Shown here: piece by piece, positions 19,155 to 26,792 of the stretch
Layout of the letters: each line of letters starts with the position of its first letter
Position numbering within the stretch: position 1 is the stretch's first letter
Source: an uncultured Verrucomicrobiota bacterium
GTDB taxonomy: Bacteria > Verrucomicrobiota > Verrucomicrobiia > Limisphaerales > UBA9464
NCBI GenBank assembly: GCA_903907995.1
Contig: CAIVQH010000057.1
Coordinates: 1-64,000 of the forward strand
Direction: 5' to 3'
DNA length: 64,000 nt
Program-made: the position numbers and the translations under genes
The notes under the pieces: generated by a model
Told to the model about the DNA's origin: nothing
The model's input: only the letters and a program-made list of their open reading frames with translations
The model's database searches: none

Positions 19155-20075
19155 ATGTTCTTCCATATCGAGCATACGACCGAGTACCGCTACTCGGAGC
19201 CGGCCACCGAATCCTTTTCGGAGCTCCGCCTCCGTCCGCGCGACTCGCTGCGGCAGAAGGTTTCCCGCCATTACACGCGGGTTGAACCGGCCGTCCTCGT
19301 CGAATCGCACACCGACTACTTCGGGAACTTTGTCGAGACCGTCTCGATCCCGTTCCGGCACCCGAGCCTGCTCGTCACCAGCGTCTGCGATGTGGAGACC
19401 AAGCCCTTCAATGACGCGCTGGCCGCTGTGCAGCTCAGCGTGGCCGAGGCGCGCCAGCTCTACACCCCGCACCGGCGTGAGCTGCACGATTTTCTGCGCC
19501 CGTCGCAGTTCATCCAGTTTACCGAGGGCGTATGCGAACTGGCCGAGGAGTTTCTCCAGCCGGCGGCCCCGTTTTCCCATTCCCTGCGCGAGTTGAACAA
19601 TCACCTGTTCCGCACGCTGAAATACCGGCCCGGGGCGACCGATGCCGGGACGACCGTGGCGCAGTTCCTCAAGGACCGTGAAGGTGTCTGCCAGGACTTT
19701 GCGCATCTCATGATTTCCGTCTGCCGTGTCGCGGGCATTCCCGCGCGCTACGTCAGCGGCTACATCGAGACCGATCCCGTGCTGGGGGCGGATGGCGAGC
19801 CGCTCGACACCGCGCTGATCGGCGCGACCGCCAGCCATGCGTGGCTGGAAATTTACTCACCCAACGGCTTCTGGGTCGGCCTGGACCCGACCAACAACTG
19901 CCTCGACAGCGAGCGCCATGTCCAGATCGGCATCGGCCGCGACTATGCCGACGTGCCGCCGATGAAGGGCATCTTCCAGGGCAGCAACGCCCAGTCGCTT
20001 TCCGTGCAGGTGCGCGTGACCCGCAACACGGAAAGCGTCGTCAGCCGTGCGCCGGAGGTTGGCCCGGCTTCCTGA
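19155..20075 (+). CDS. transglutaminase-like cysteine protease family protein
   Basis: A 306-residue cytoplasmic protein with the bacterial transglutaminase-like N-terminal beta domain (FHIEHTTEYRYSEPATESFSELRLRPR, about 1-80) and a transglutaminase core. The catalytic triad is visible as C179 (REGVCQDFAHL), H228 (ASHAWLEIY) and D244 (GLDPTNN). Genes of this type usually sit next to ATP-grasp and alpha-E genes, which here form the fused gene upstream. The three domains probably act on one peptide or amide substrate. The start codon comes 16 bases after the heptamer array and has only a weak purine stretch (GAAGAAG) as ribosome site. Translation may depend on the repeat-containing leader. Confidence 0.92.
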   Translation: MFFHIEHTTEYRYSEPATESFSELRLRPRDSLRQKVSRHYTRVEPAVLVESHTDYFGNFVETVSIPFRHPSLLVTSVCDVETKPFNDALAAVQLSVAEARQLYTPHRRELHDFLRPSQFIQFTEGVCELAEEFLQPAAPFSHSLRELNNHLFRTLKYRPGATDAGTTVAQFLKDREGVCQDFAHLMISVCRVAGIPARYVSGYIETDPVLGADGEPLDTALIGATASHAWLEIYSPNGFWVGLDPTNNCLDSERHVQIGIGRDYADVPPMKGIFQGSNAQSLSVQVRVTRNTESVVSRAPEVGPAS

Positions 20076-20128
20076 AGCGGGACTTTCGTGGCCTTGAACC
20101 CGGCGTGCTCCCGTGAGCATTCTGCGCC

Positions 20129-21094
20129 GTGAACTTCCTTGTGACCGGCGGTGCCGGATTCATTGGCTCGCATGTCTGCGAGCGCCTACTGCGCGACGGG
20201 CATGATGTGACGGTGTTCGATGACCTGAACCCCTTCTACGCTCCCGCGCTCAAGCGGCGGAACCTGGCCGACATCAAGGCGACCGCCGCCGCCGCCGGCC
20301 GGCACTTCCATTTTTTCGAGGGCGATCTGGCCGATCGGGCCACACTCGACCGGGCGTTGCAGGAGGTGGGCTGTGATCAGGTAATCCATCTGGCGGCGCG
20401 GGCCGGGGTCCGGCCCAGTCTGCTCGAACCCGCCCTGTACCAGCGGGTGAATGTCGAGGGCACGGTGAACGTGCTGGAAGCCGCCCGCGCGACCGGCTGC
20501 CGCAAGTTCGTGCTCGCCAGCTCGTCATCAGTGTACGGCGTGAATGCCAAGGTTCCGTTCGCCGAAACCGATCCGATTTTCTCCGCCATCTCGCCTTACG
20601 CGGCCAGCAAGCTCGCCTGCGAAGCCCTCGGCCATGTATATCACCACGTGTACGGGCTGGAAGTGACAATGCTGCGCTTCTTCACCGTGTACGGCCCGCG
20701 CCAGCGGCCCGACCTGGCCATCCACAAGTTCGCCTCGCTCATCACCGCCGGCCGGCCCATCCCCGTCTTCGGCGACGGCTCGACCCGGCGCGATTACACG
20801 TATGTGGACGACATCGTGGACGGCGTGATGGCCGCCACCACGTGTGATTTTGGTTATGAGGTCTTCAACCTCGGTGAATCGCAGACGGTTCGTCTCGATG
20901 AGCTGATCGAGCTGCTGGAGCACTCGCTCGGGATTCGGGCGGTCATTGACCGTCTGCCCCAACAGCCCGGCGATGTGCCGGTGACCTTCGCCGACATTTC
21001 GAAAGCCCGCGCGAAGCTCGGTTACAATCCCCAGACCAAGATCGCCGTCGGCATTCCGAAGTTCGTGGAGTGGTTCCGGGCGAGTGGCGGCTGA
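20129..21094 (+). CDS. NAD-dependent epimerase/dehydratase (UDP-glucuronate 4-epimerase-like)
   Basis: A 321-residue extended SDR enzyme starting at GTG 20129. The cofactor motif TGGAGFIG is at 6-13, the catalytic Ser region is SSSSVYG (131-137) and the YxxxK motif is Y157/K161 (YAASK). DDLNPFYAPALKRRNL and YTYVDDIVDGV resemble UDP-glucuronate/UDP-galactose 4-epimerases of cell-surface polysaccharide pathways. Substrate is inferred from overall similarity only. It is 53 bases after the transglutaminase gene, and the two may be co-transcribed. A word-repeat palindrome follows its stop. Confidence 0.88.
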   Translation: MNFLVTGGAGFIGSHVCERLLRDGHDVTVFDDLNPFYAPALKRRNLADIKATAAAAGRHFHFFEGDLADRATLDRALQEVGCDQVIHLAARAGVRPSLLEPALYQRVNVEGTVNVLEAARATGCRKFVLASSSSVYGVNAKVPFAETDPIFSAISPYAASKLACEALGHVYHHVYGLEVTMLRFFTVYGPRQRPDLAIHKFASLITAGRPIPVFGDGSTRRDYTYVDDIVDGVMAATTCDFGYEVFNLGESQTVRLDELIELLEHSLGIRAVIDRLPQQPGDVPVTFADISKARAKLGYNPQTKIAVGIPKFVEWFRASGG

Positions 21095-21104
21095 ACGCGG
21101 GAAA

Positions 21105-21189
21105 GTTTGAATCTGGAAAGCTGCAAAACAGGAAGGTCGGAAAGGCGCCTCTTCCCCGTTTCCTGTTTTCCCGCTTTCCAAATTCAATC
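21105..21189. repeat. octamer-word inverted repeat
   Basis: Arms of about 40 bases (21105-21147 and 21148-21189) form an imperfect hairpin. For example, TTGAATCTGGAAAGC pairs with GCTTTCCAAATTCAA, and AAAACAGGAA with TTCCTGTTTT. Read on the minus strand, the right arm is four successive octamers of form GGAARNNN. The repeat occupies the whole epimerase-iscX gap apart from about 45 bases. Confidence 0.75.
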
Positions 21190-21236
21190 CGTCCCCGTCT
21201 TGACGTTCCATCTTCGGTGCGCGACGACTGGGGCCA

Positions 21237-21437
21237 ATGAAACTGACCTGGAAGGACCACGAGGAAATTGCCTGGGCGCTGATGGACAAGCTGCCGGACC
21301 AGGATCCGCTCAAGCTCTCGTTTCCCAAGCTGCACAAGCTCGTCACCGAGCTGGAGGAGTTCGGCGACAAGCCCGACGCCTCGAATGAGAAGATTTTGGA
21401 GAACATCCAGATGGCCTGGTACGAGGAGCGTCAGTAA
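21237..21437 (+). CDS. iscX: IscX-family Fe-S assembly accessory protein
   Basis: A 66-residue acidic protein with full-length agreement to IscX: MKLTWKDHEEIAWALMDKLPDQDPLKLSFPKLHKLVTELEEFGDKPDASNEKILENIQMAWYEE. The DP-Q/ASNEKILE segment is diagnostic. IscX binds IscS and iron and tunes the rate of cluster assembly. In proteobacteria it lies at the end of the isc operon; here no isc gene is nearby, so it is an orphan. ridA follows 34 bases downstream. Confidence 0.92.
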   Translation: MKLTWKDHEEIAWALMDKLPDQDPLKLSFPKLHKLVTELEEFGDKPDASNEKILENIQMAWYEERQ

Positions 21438-21471
21438 CCCGGTTTCTGCGTAAGACCCTGCCTTTCCCACC

Positions 21472-21864
21472 ATGCCCAAAGAAGCCATTGCCCCCGCCGG
21501 AGCACCTCCCGCGCTCGGTCCGTACAGCCATGCGATCCGCATGGGCGACCTGCTGTTTTGCTCCGGCCAGGTGCCGATTGACCCGGTCTCACCGGGTGGC
21601 CCGGTGGTGGGCGACATCCGCGCGCAGACGCGCCGGGTGCTGGAGAACGTCCGGATCATCCTCTCCAGCCAGGGGCTGGACTTTCGCCATGTGGTGAAGA
21701 GCACGGTGTTCATGACGAACCTGGCCGAGTTTCAGGGCATGAACGAGGTGTACGCCGAATTTTTCCCCGCCCCGCATCCTGCGCGTTCCACGGTGCAGGT
21801 GTCGGCGCTGCCCCGCGCCTCCTCCGTGGAGATCGAAGTGATCGCCGCATTTGCCGCTGTCTGA
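21472..21864 (+). CDS. ridA: RidA family enamine/imine deaminase
   Basis: A 130-residue Rid protein of standard size. RidA hydrolyses reactive 2-aminoacrylate-type enamines formed by PLP enzymes, protecting those enzymes from damage. Conserved blocks are APPALGPYSHAIRMGDLLFCSGQVPIDP, LENVRIILSSQGLDFRHVVKSTVFMTN and HPARSTVQVSALPRASSVEIEVIA, with the substrate-binding arginine in PARST. It probably shares a transcript with iscX. Confidence 0.94.
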   Translation: MPKEAIAPAGAPPALGPYSHAIRMGDLLFCSGQVPIDPVSPGGPVVGDIRAQTRRVLENVRIILSSQGLDFRHVVKSTVFMTNLAEFQGMNEVYAEFFPAPHPARSTVQVSALPRASSVEIEVIAAFAAV

Positions 21865-21971
21865 GCCGCCGTCGGAGAAAGCCCGAAAGCTGCGGAAACG
21901 AGGATGGTTTCCAACGCCGGACCGGATTGACCGGATGCGGAGATTTTAACCTGCCGGATAAAACTCGCGGG

Positions 21972-22000
21972 TTGACGTAGGGTGTCCGGGCTGGATTAGA
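21972..22000 (+). promoter_or_regulatory. candidate sigma-70 promoter for the RRM gene
   Basis: TTGACG (21972-21977) and ATTAGA (21995-22000) are separated by 17 bases. A start near 22007 would leave a leader of about 120 bases before the RRM start codon, as often seen for cold-inducible RNA-binding protein genes. Confidence 0.45.
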
Positions 22001-22128
22001 GTTCCGCGTCCGTTAAAAACAGCGGTGTCGGTGTCACAAAGACGGTTTGAGTGGCAGTTGATTTCCCACGCAACCAGCAACCTGCAAGTGCGGGTTCCCT
22101 CCACGGCGTTTGGCGCGGTCAGCGAGTT

Positions 22129-22530
22129 ATGGATACAAATTCAAGGCTCTTCGTGGGCAATCTGTCCTTCCAGACCATGGAGCGCGACCTGCAGGACCAT
22201 TTCAGCGCCGCTGGCGTGGTCACCAACGTCAACCTCATGCTGGACAAGTTCACGGGCAAGTCCCGTGGCTTTGCCTTCGTTGAGTTCAGCACGCCCGAAG
22301 AGGCGCAGAAGGCTGTGGAAATGTTCCACGGCAAGGACCTCGGCGGTCGCACGCTGACGGTGAACATCGCCCGTCCCCGTGAAGAGCGCGCCCCCGGTGG
22401 CGGTGGTGGTGGCTTTCGCGGCGGTGGCGGCGGTGGTGGCGGCTGGCGCGGTGATCGCGGCGGCGGCGACCGTGGTGGTGGCGGCGGCGGCTGGCGCGGC
22501 GACCGTGGTGGTGGCGGCGATCGCTACTGA
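22129..22530 (+). CDS. RRM RNA-binding protein with glycine-rich tail
   Basis: A 133-residue protein starting at the ATG at 22129. One RNA-recognition motif spans about 4-82, with RNP2 RLFVGNL and RNP1 KSRGFAFVEF. A tail of Gly runs broken by FRGG, WRGDRGG and DRGG follows, like RGG-box tails of eukaryotic and cyanobacterial RNA-binding proteins. Single-RRM proteins of this design bind single-stranded RNA and are often cold-induced; that role here is inference from architecture and the long leader. An upstream in-frame ATG exists, but its extra 26 residues do not resemble the family. Confidence 0.9.
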   Translation: MDTNSRLFVGNLSFQTMERDLQDHFSAAGVVTNVNLMLDKFTGKSRGFAFVEFSTPEEAQKAVEMFHGKDLGGRTLTVNIARPREERAPGGGGGGFRGGGGGGGGWRGDRGGGDRGGGGGGWRGDRGGGGDRY

Positions 22531-22549
22531 GCCCGGCAATCATTTTCAG

Positions 22550-22592
22550 GGCCGACGGCAGATGCGCGGATGCACCTGTCGCCGGCCTTTTT
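22550..22592 (+). terminator. intrinsic terminator after the RRM gene
   Basis: GGCCGACGGCAGATGC pairs, with a wobble and two mismatches, to GCACCTGTCGCCGGCC and is followed directly by TTTTT. It lies 19 bases after the RRM stop, between convergent genes. Confidence 0.75.
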
Positions 22593-22600
22593 CGTTTCCA

Positions 22601-23536
22601 TCACTTCCGGTCCGGCCGTTCGCAGCGCCAGAGCGTGGGCCGGCGGTCCTTGGAATCGGCCACCCGGGGAAACCCGTTGTTGTCCACGATGAGCCAGATG
22701 TTTTTTGCATCGACGGCCAGACCTTCGACGAAGCCGTAGGGGTACGGGTGCGAATAGGCGTTCTCCGGCGAGGTCTCGAGGTCCAGATAGTCATACTGCG
22801 CGAGCACCTTTTTACTGGCCGGGTCCACCCGCAGCACACAGCGGCTCTCCCGGCAGAGCACCCAGAGTTCGCCGTCGAACCAGCTCAGGTCGGAGTAATG
22901 CACGTCCCGGGCGGGCAGGCCGATCGGCGTGACCTGGAAGCTGCCGGTGACCTTCAGGGTGTTGAGATCCACGGTGATGAGGCGGCCAATTTCGCGCTCG
23001 TTGGCGACATAGAGCGTGTCGCCGCCGACGGCGACCCCCTCGAAGCTGGCGTTACGATCCGAACTGAACCACTTCTGGACCGGCTTCCAGTCGATGGCCA
23101 GCGGCTCCACCGTCTTGGTCGCGGGGTCGAACCGCAGAATCCAGCGCTCCGATTCCTCGCTGACGTAAATGCGGCCGCGATCGTCGCGGGCCAGTCCTTC
23201 ACAGTCGTACGGCCCTGATTTCCGGTTGGCGAGGGGGGCAAGTTGCGCCGCAGTGAACGCCTCCGGCAGGGCCACCAAGGCGGCGGTGCCGTTCGTGGCG
23301 AACTCGATGCGGAAGAGGCCCGGGGCCTTGTCGTTGACCGTGAGCAGCGAACCATCCGACTGGAGCAGCAGGGCCGAGGCGTCGAAGCGGCCACGCCCGG
23401 GCGGATTGGGATGCCAAGTCTGGGCCGCTGTGAGGGTGTAACGCGCCGTTTTGGTGCGGGGCGCGGCGCTGACGGGTCTGGCGCACAGGAATCCTGCCAG
23501 TACGGAAAGGAGCAAAGGTTTGAAAACGGCGCGCAC
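22601..23536 (-). CDS. secreted beta-propeller protein (phytase-esterase-like/SdiA-regulated-like)
   Basis: A 311-residue protein starting at GTG 23536, with a signal peptide (FKPLLLSVLAGFLCARPVSAA). Repeated blades are visible, each with a conserved turn: DASALLLQSDGSLLTVND, YDCEGLARDDRGRIYVSEES, SFEGVAVGGDTLYVANE and YGFVEGLAVDAKNIWLIVDNNG. The CEGLA/FEGVA/VEGLA repeats are typical of the esterase-like phytase and SdiA-regulated propeller families. Catalysis is not certain; it may be a secreted or periplasmic phosphoesterase or a binding propeller. It converges on the RRM gene. Confidence 0.68.
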   Translation of the reverse strand: MRAVFKPLLLSVLAGFLCARPVSAAPRTKTARYTLTAAQTWHPNPPGRGRFDASALLLQSDGSLLTVNDKAPGLFRIEFATNGTAALVALPEAFTAAQLAPLANRKSGPYDCEGLARDDRGRIYVSEESERWILRFDPATKTVEPLAIDWKPVQKWFSSDRNASFEGVAVGGDTLYVANEREIGRLITVDLNTLKVTGSFQVTPIGLPARDVHYSDLSWFDGELWVLCRESRCVLRVDPASKKVLAQYDYLDLETSPENAYSHPYPYGFVEGLAVDAKNIWLIVDNNGFPRVADSKDRRPTLWRCERPDRK

Positions 23537-23652
23537 GCGTGTTTCTAGTCGCGTTCCCTAGACTGGAACAAGGGCTCTGGTGGAAAAAACCCGTTTACTC
23601 CCACGGCCCGATTGTTACGTTGCCGACACACACAGACCTCGCGGTTTGTCCT

Positions 23653-23871
23653 ATGGGAAATGAATCCGATCAGAAGCGCGAGGCGCGCGCGCTCTTGTTG
23701 AACACGACACTCTATCGGGAGTTCCAGGCGGAGAAGGAAGAGATCCTGAAGCACAAATGGATCGAATCCGAGAAGGCCGGTTTTGACATCGGCTTTGAAC
23801 GCGCCCTGGTTGACTGGATAACCCACCACCGGGCCGGCTGGCGCCGGGCCCGTCAGCAGGCGACAGCATGA
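23653..23871 (+). CDS. small conserved hypothetical protein
   Basis: A 72-residue charged, probably helical cytoplasmic protein: [21 protein letters not shown]..., ending [36 protein letters not shown]. The [27 protein letters not shown] segment looks like a widely conserved short bacterial family, but I cannot name a function. The ATG at 23653 is chosen over upstream in-frame codons because conservation begins there. No signal peptide or metal motif is present. It is followed by the pyr attenuator. Confidence 0.65.
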   Translation: MGNESDQKREARALLLNTTLYREFQAEKEEILKHKWIESEKAGFDIGFERALVDWITHHRAGWRRARQQATA

Positions 23872-23901
23872 ACTGATCGCCACCTACGGCACCTTTAAGC
23901 T

Positions 23902-23989
23902 GCCGGCCTGCGAGCCGGCCAAGGCGCATGAATCAACTGCATATTCCAACTCAGTGGCCGGCTCCCTCTGTGGGGCCGGCTTTTCTTTT
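23902..23989 (+). promoter_or_regulatory. PyrR-type transcription attenuator
   Basis: Three alternative pairings are visible. The anti-antiterminator is GCCGGC (23902-23907) with GCCGGC (23914-23919) around a CTGCGA loop; it continues into CCAAGG, resembling the PyrR-binding loop. The antiterminator is GAGCCGGCC (23912-23920), an exact 9-base complement of GGCCGGCTC (23956-23964). The terminator is GCCGGC (23957-23962) with GCCGGC (23975-23980), followed by TTTTCTTTT. PyrR plus UMP should favour termination before pyrR. Confidence 0.75.
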
Positions 23990-23995
23990 CCCCGC

Positions 23996-24526
23996 ATGAG
24001 CGCCGTCATTCTCGACGCCTCCACCCTGGCCCGCACCCTGACGCGCATCGCCCACGAAATTGCGGAGCGCAACGTGCCCGGCACCGACGTCGTGCTGGTG
24101 GGCATCCAGCGCGGCGGGGCCAGCCTCGCCCGGCGGCTGGGGCCGCTGCTGGACCGCATTGTCGGCCATCCGGTGCCCGTCGGGGTACTGGATGTCACGA
24201 TGCACCGGGATGACCTGGACTGGCGTTCGCTGCCGGAACTGCGGCTCACGGAGATTCCCGGCGACATTTCCGGCAAGACCGTCGTGCTGGTGGACGATGT
24301 GATCTTCAAGGGCCGCACCATCCGCGCCGCCCTGGATGCCCTGCACCATCTGGGACGCCCCCGCCGCGTGCAGCTGGCCGTGCTGGTGGACCGCGGCCAT
24401 CGCGAACTGCCCATCCGCCCCGATTTTGTCGGCAAAAACGTGCCCACCTCGCTGGCCCAGCGCATCAAGCTGCGGCTGACGGAGGACGGGGGCGACGACA
24501 CCGTGATTTTGGAGGAGGCGAAATGA
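23996..24526 (+). CDS. pyrR: bifunctional pyr operon regulator / uracil phosphoribosyltransferase PyrR
   Basis: A 176-residue protein of normal PyrR length, with ATG at 23996 six bases after the attenuator U-tract. The PRPP-binding motif is [14 protein letters not shown] at 96-109. [25 protein letters not shown] and [22 protein letters not shown] are also diagnostic. PyrR senses UMP and binds the leader RNA to cause termination; most also have weak uracil phosphoribosyltransferase activity. It precedes pyrB by 160 bases, a gap filled by a hexamer-word repeat. Confidence 0.95.
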   Translation: MSAVILDASTLARTLTRIAHEIAERNVPGTDVVLVGIQRGGASLARRLGPLLDRIVGHPVPVGVLDVTMHRDDLDWRSLPELRLTEIPGDISGKTVVLVDDVIFKGRTIRAALDALHHLGRPRRVQLAVLVDRGHRELPIRPDFVGKNVPTSLAQRIKLRLTEDGGDDTVILEEAK

Positions 24527-24535
24527 AGCGCGAGT

Positions 24536-24623
24536 GTCGCATTCTTAATCATAATCGTAATCTTAATCTTCACCGCGAAGCACGGGTGATTATGAGTAAG
24601 ATTTCGATTAAGATTAAGACACC
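24536..24623. repeat. hexamer-word inverted repeat between pyrR and pyrB
   Basis: The left arm (24541-24571) is pyrimidine-rich TTAATC/ATAATC/GTAATC words. The right arm (24587-24620) is GATTAT, GAGTAA, GATTTC, GATTAA and GATTAAG words. The arms pair at word level. AT content is far above the flanking genes. Confidence 0.75.
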
Positions 24624-24642
24624 ATCCTCTTGGATCTACCCG

Positions 24643-24686
24643 CTCCGGAGTGCGCCATTCGCCGCTCACCGTTCCCCGTTTTCCCC
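24643..24686. repeat. heptamer-word single arm before pyrB
   Basis: Read on the minus strand, this stretch is successive heptamers such as CGGGGAA, CGGTGAG, CGGCGAA and TGGCGCA. They are closely related to the right arm at 26738-26783. It ends at the pyrB start codon; no inverted partner is seen here. Confidence 0.55.
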
Positions 24687-25622
24687 ATGACCTGGAATCG
24701 CAGCCATCTGCTCGACCTGCAGTCGCTCTCCGTCGCGGAGCTGACCGCCATCCTCGACACCGCCCGGGCGTTCAAGGCCATCAACGAGCGCTCGATCAAG
24801 CGCGTGCCACCACTGCGCGGCAAGACCGTGGTCAACCTGTTCGTCGAACCGAGCACGCGCACGCGCATCAGCTTTGAACTGGCGGCGCTGCGGCTCAGTG
24901 CCGACGTGATCAATTTTTCCGCCGAGGCCAGCTCGCTCAAGAAGGGTGAGACCCTGCGCGACACGGTCCGGAACCTTGAATCGCTGAACGCCGACATCAT
25001 CATCCTTCGCCACGGCGCCAGCGGCGCGCCGCACTATCTCGCGCGGTTTGCGCGGGCGCATATCATCAACGCGGGCGACGGCGCGCACGAGCATCCCACC
25101 CAGGGCCTGCTCGACACCTTCACCATCCGTGAGCGCAAGGGGCGCGTGGCCGGGCTGAACGTCACGATCCTCGGTGACATCCTCTACAGCCGCGTCGCGC
25201 GGTCGAACATCTGGGCCCTGCTCAAGCTGGGGGCCAACGTCACCCTCTGCGGTCCCCCCACGCTCGTGCCGAAGGTGTTCGAGCGGTTTGGCTGCCGCGT
25301 CATCTGGGACCTGCAGGAGGCGTTGAAGGACGCCGACGTGGTGAACCTGCTCCGCATCCAGCACGAGCGCCAGCGGGTGACGATGTTCCCCAGCCTGGGC
25401 GAATACACCGCGCTCTTCGGCCTCAATCAGGCGCGCATGAAATGGGTCAAGCCCGACGCGCTCATCATGCACCCGGGCCCGATCAACCGGGGCGTGGAAC
25501 TGGAGGGCGACATCGCGGACGGGGCCCAGTCGGTGATCCTGGAGCAGGTCACCAACGGTCTCGCCGTGCGCATGGCCGTGCTCTTCCTGGTCAACGGCGG
25601 CAAGGCGGCGGAGTTGAACTGA
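24687..25622 (+). CDS. pyrB: aspartate carbamoyltransferase catalytic subunit
   Basis: A 311-residue enzyme joining carbamoyl phosphate and aspartate in pyrimidine synthesis. The carbamoyl-phosphate site FVEPSTRTRISFE (STRTR at 56-60), SLKKGETLRDT, RHGASGAPHYLA, NAGDGAHEHPTQGLLDTFTI and MHPGPINRGVEL are all present. The ATG at 24687 matches the family N-terminus (LLDLQSLSVAELTAILDTA). It belongs with pyrR in a PyrR-controlled unit. No pyrC or pyrI follows; the gene ends at a bidirectional terminator facing trxA. Confidence 0.96.
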   Translation: MTWNRSHLLDLQSLSVAELTAILDTARAFKAINERSIKRVPPLRGKTVVNLFVEPSTRTRISFELAALRLSADVINFSAEASSLKKGETLRDTVRNLESLNADIIILRHGASGAPHYLARFARAHIINAGDGAHEHPTQGLLDTFTIRERKGRVAGLNVTILGDILYSRVARSNIWALLKLGANVTLCGPPTLVPKVFERFGCRVIWDLQEALKDADVVNLLRIQHERQRVTMFPSLGEYTALFGLNQARMKWVKPDALIMHPGPINRGVELEGDIADGAQSVILEQVTNGLAVRMAVLFLVNGGKAAELN

Positions 25623-25675
25623 GCTTGAACGAAAAAAGTGCGCCGGAAGCGGACGTGCAATGAAACCGGCGGTCG

Positions 25676-25725
25676 GTGGGGCGAGCGTCCGCGCGAGCCG
25701 GGCTACCCCAAGCCTGGGCTACCAC
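25676..25725. repeat. possible REP-like sequence after pyrB
   Basis: A GC-rich stretch, GGTGGGGCGAGCGTCCGCGC followed by GAGCCGGGCTACCCC, in which GGGGCGAGC-type and GCTACCCC ends partly pair. It resembles REP-like sequences common in high-GC PVC genomes. No other copy is present in this window. Confidence 0.35.
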
Positions 25726-25785
25726 AGTTCACACAGACTTTCGAACTTACCGTGCGACTCGTAGTTAGTTCGCCCTGAAAACAAA

Positions 25786-25811
25786 ACCGCCCGAGGATGG
25801 CCTCGGGCGGT
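25786..25811. terminator. bidirectional intrinsic terminator
   Basis: A perfect 11-base stem (ACCGCCCGAGG / CCTCGGGCGGT) around ATGG lies between convergent pyrB and trxA. It is followed by TCTCG then A-runs on the plus side; AAAACAAA on the left gives TTTGTTTT for the minus strand. It should serve both genes, best for trxA. Confidence 0.85.
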
Positions 25812-25836
25812 CTCGAAAAAATGCTGGGGGCCGGTG

Positions 25837-26172
25837 TCAGCCGGTGATCGCCTTGTCGAGCGCAGCCTTCAGGTCCTTCTTGGAGCGCAGGCCCACCATC
25901 TGCCCGACCACTTCGCCGTTCTTCAGGAATAGGATGGCGGGGATGCCGGAGATGCCATATTTGACGGCGAGATTCTGCTCGTTATCCACGTTGACCTTGC
26001 CGATTGCGGCCTTGCCGGCGTACTCGGTCGCGAGTTCGTCCAGCACCGGGGCGATGGCCCGGCAGGGGCCACACCATTCGGCCCAGAAATCGAGCAGCAC
26101 CGGCACGGGCGATTTCGACACCGTGTCAGCGAAGTTCTGTTCGGTGACGGTCAGGATGTTCGCGGCGGCCAT
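25837..26172 (-). CDS. trxA: thioredoxin
   Basis: A 111-residue cytoplasmic thioredoxin of classical length. The active site WCGPC is at 33-37 in LDFWAEWCGPCRAIAPVLDELA, and the cis-proline loop is YGISGIPAILFLKNGE. It reduces disulfides in proteins such as ribonucleotide reductase. It begins one base after the stop of the upstream Pro/Ala-rich membrane-protein gene, so the two are surely co-transcribed. Confidence 0.97.
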   Translation of the reverse strand: MAAANILTVTEQNFADTVSKSPVPVLLDFWAEWCGPCRAIAPVLDELATEYAGKAAIGKVNVDNEQNLAVKYGISGIPAILFLKNGEVVGQMVGLRSKKDLKAALDKAITG

Positions 26173-26173
26173 G

Positions 26174-26587
26174 TCAGGAAACTTTGGGAGCCTCGATGAA
26201 GATCACGACGGCGACGGCGATGACGATGGCGACGACGGCAAAGGCCAGACCCAGGTCGAGACCGCTGATGGTGGCCGGGCGGGGGGCGGCGGGAGCGGGA
26301 CGGGGCGCGGGAGCGGCCACGGGGGCAGGGGCGGCCGGCTTGGCCGCCACGGGGCCGGCGCTGGGCGCGGCCGGGGGGGCAGCAGCCGCGGCCGGAGCGG
26401 CAGGGGCGGCCGTCTGGGCCGAACCTACGGGCGCGCTGGGAGAGGGGATCTTGATCGAAGGACCGCCCGTGGGCTTCGGCGGCAGGCTGATGCGCACGGT
26501 CTGCTTTTTCTGCGTTGCATCGGCGGCCTTGGGCGGCTCGGGAGCGGGCGTCGGCGCGGGCGGAACTGGAGGCGTAGGCTCAGACAT
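26174..26587 (-). CDS. Pro/Ala-rich protein with one C-terminal membrane helix
   Basis: A 137-residue protein starting at the ATG at 26587. The first 100 residues are low-complexity Pro/Ala/Lys (SEPTPPVPPAPTPAPEPPK, then QTVRISLPPKPTG and long PA runs). A single hydrophobic helix (DLGLAFAVVAIVIAVAVVIFIEA) is near the end. It has no recognisable domain. The tail-anchor arrangement and extended Pro/Ala stretch suggest a membrane-tethered spacer. It is the first gene of a two-gene unit with trxA. Confidence 0.65.
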   Translation of the reverse strand: MSEPTPPVPPAPTPAPEPPKAADATQKKQTVRISLPPKPTGGPSIKIPSPSAPVGSAQTAAPAAPAAAAAPPAAPSAGPVAAKPAAPAPVAAPAPRPAPAAPRPATISGLDLGLAFAVVAIVIAVAVVIFIEAPKVS

Positions 26588-26670
26588 AGGATTATTGTTC
26601 GGCAGGACGCTAAAGACGCCCACGGGGCGAGTCAAACGGTTTACAGGCGAGAACAGAGGGGACTTTCGTC

Positions 26671-26783
26671 CAGCCAAACTACGGACGGCGAACCGCAAAC
26701 AGCGCACGATGGGGTGAAAGGCTGCGAATGTCGTTCGGTGCGCTGTTCGTAGTTCACCGTTCGCCGTTTTCCGGCTAGGCTGG
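26671..26783. repeat. heptamer-word inverted repeat upstream of fabD
   Basis: The left arm 26671-26708 and right arm 26738-26783 share CCAGCC, ACGGCGAAC and AACAGCGCAC in inverted order. On the minus strand the right arm reads as heptamers (CGGAAAA, CGGCGAA, CGGTGAA, CTACGAA, CAGCGCA). It fills the gap between divergent genes, so any fabD promoter lies in or beside it. Confidence 0.7.
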
Positions 26784-26792
26784 CTGCTTTGT

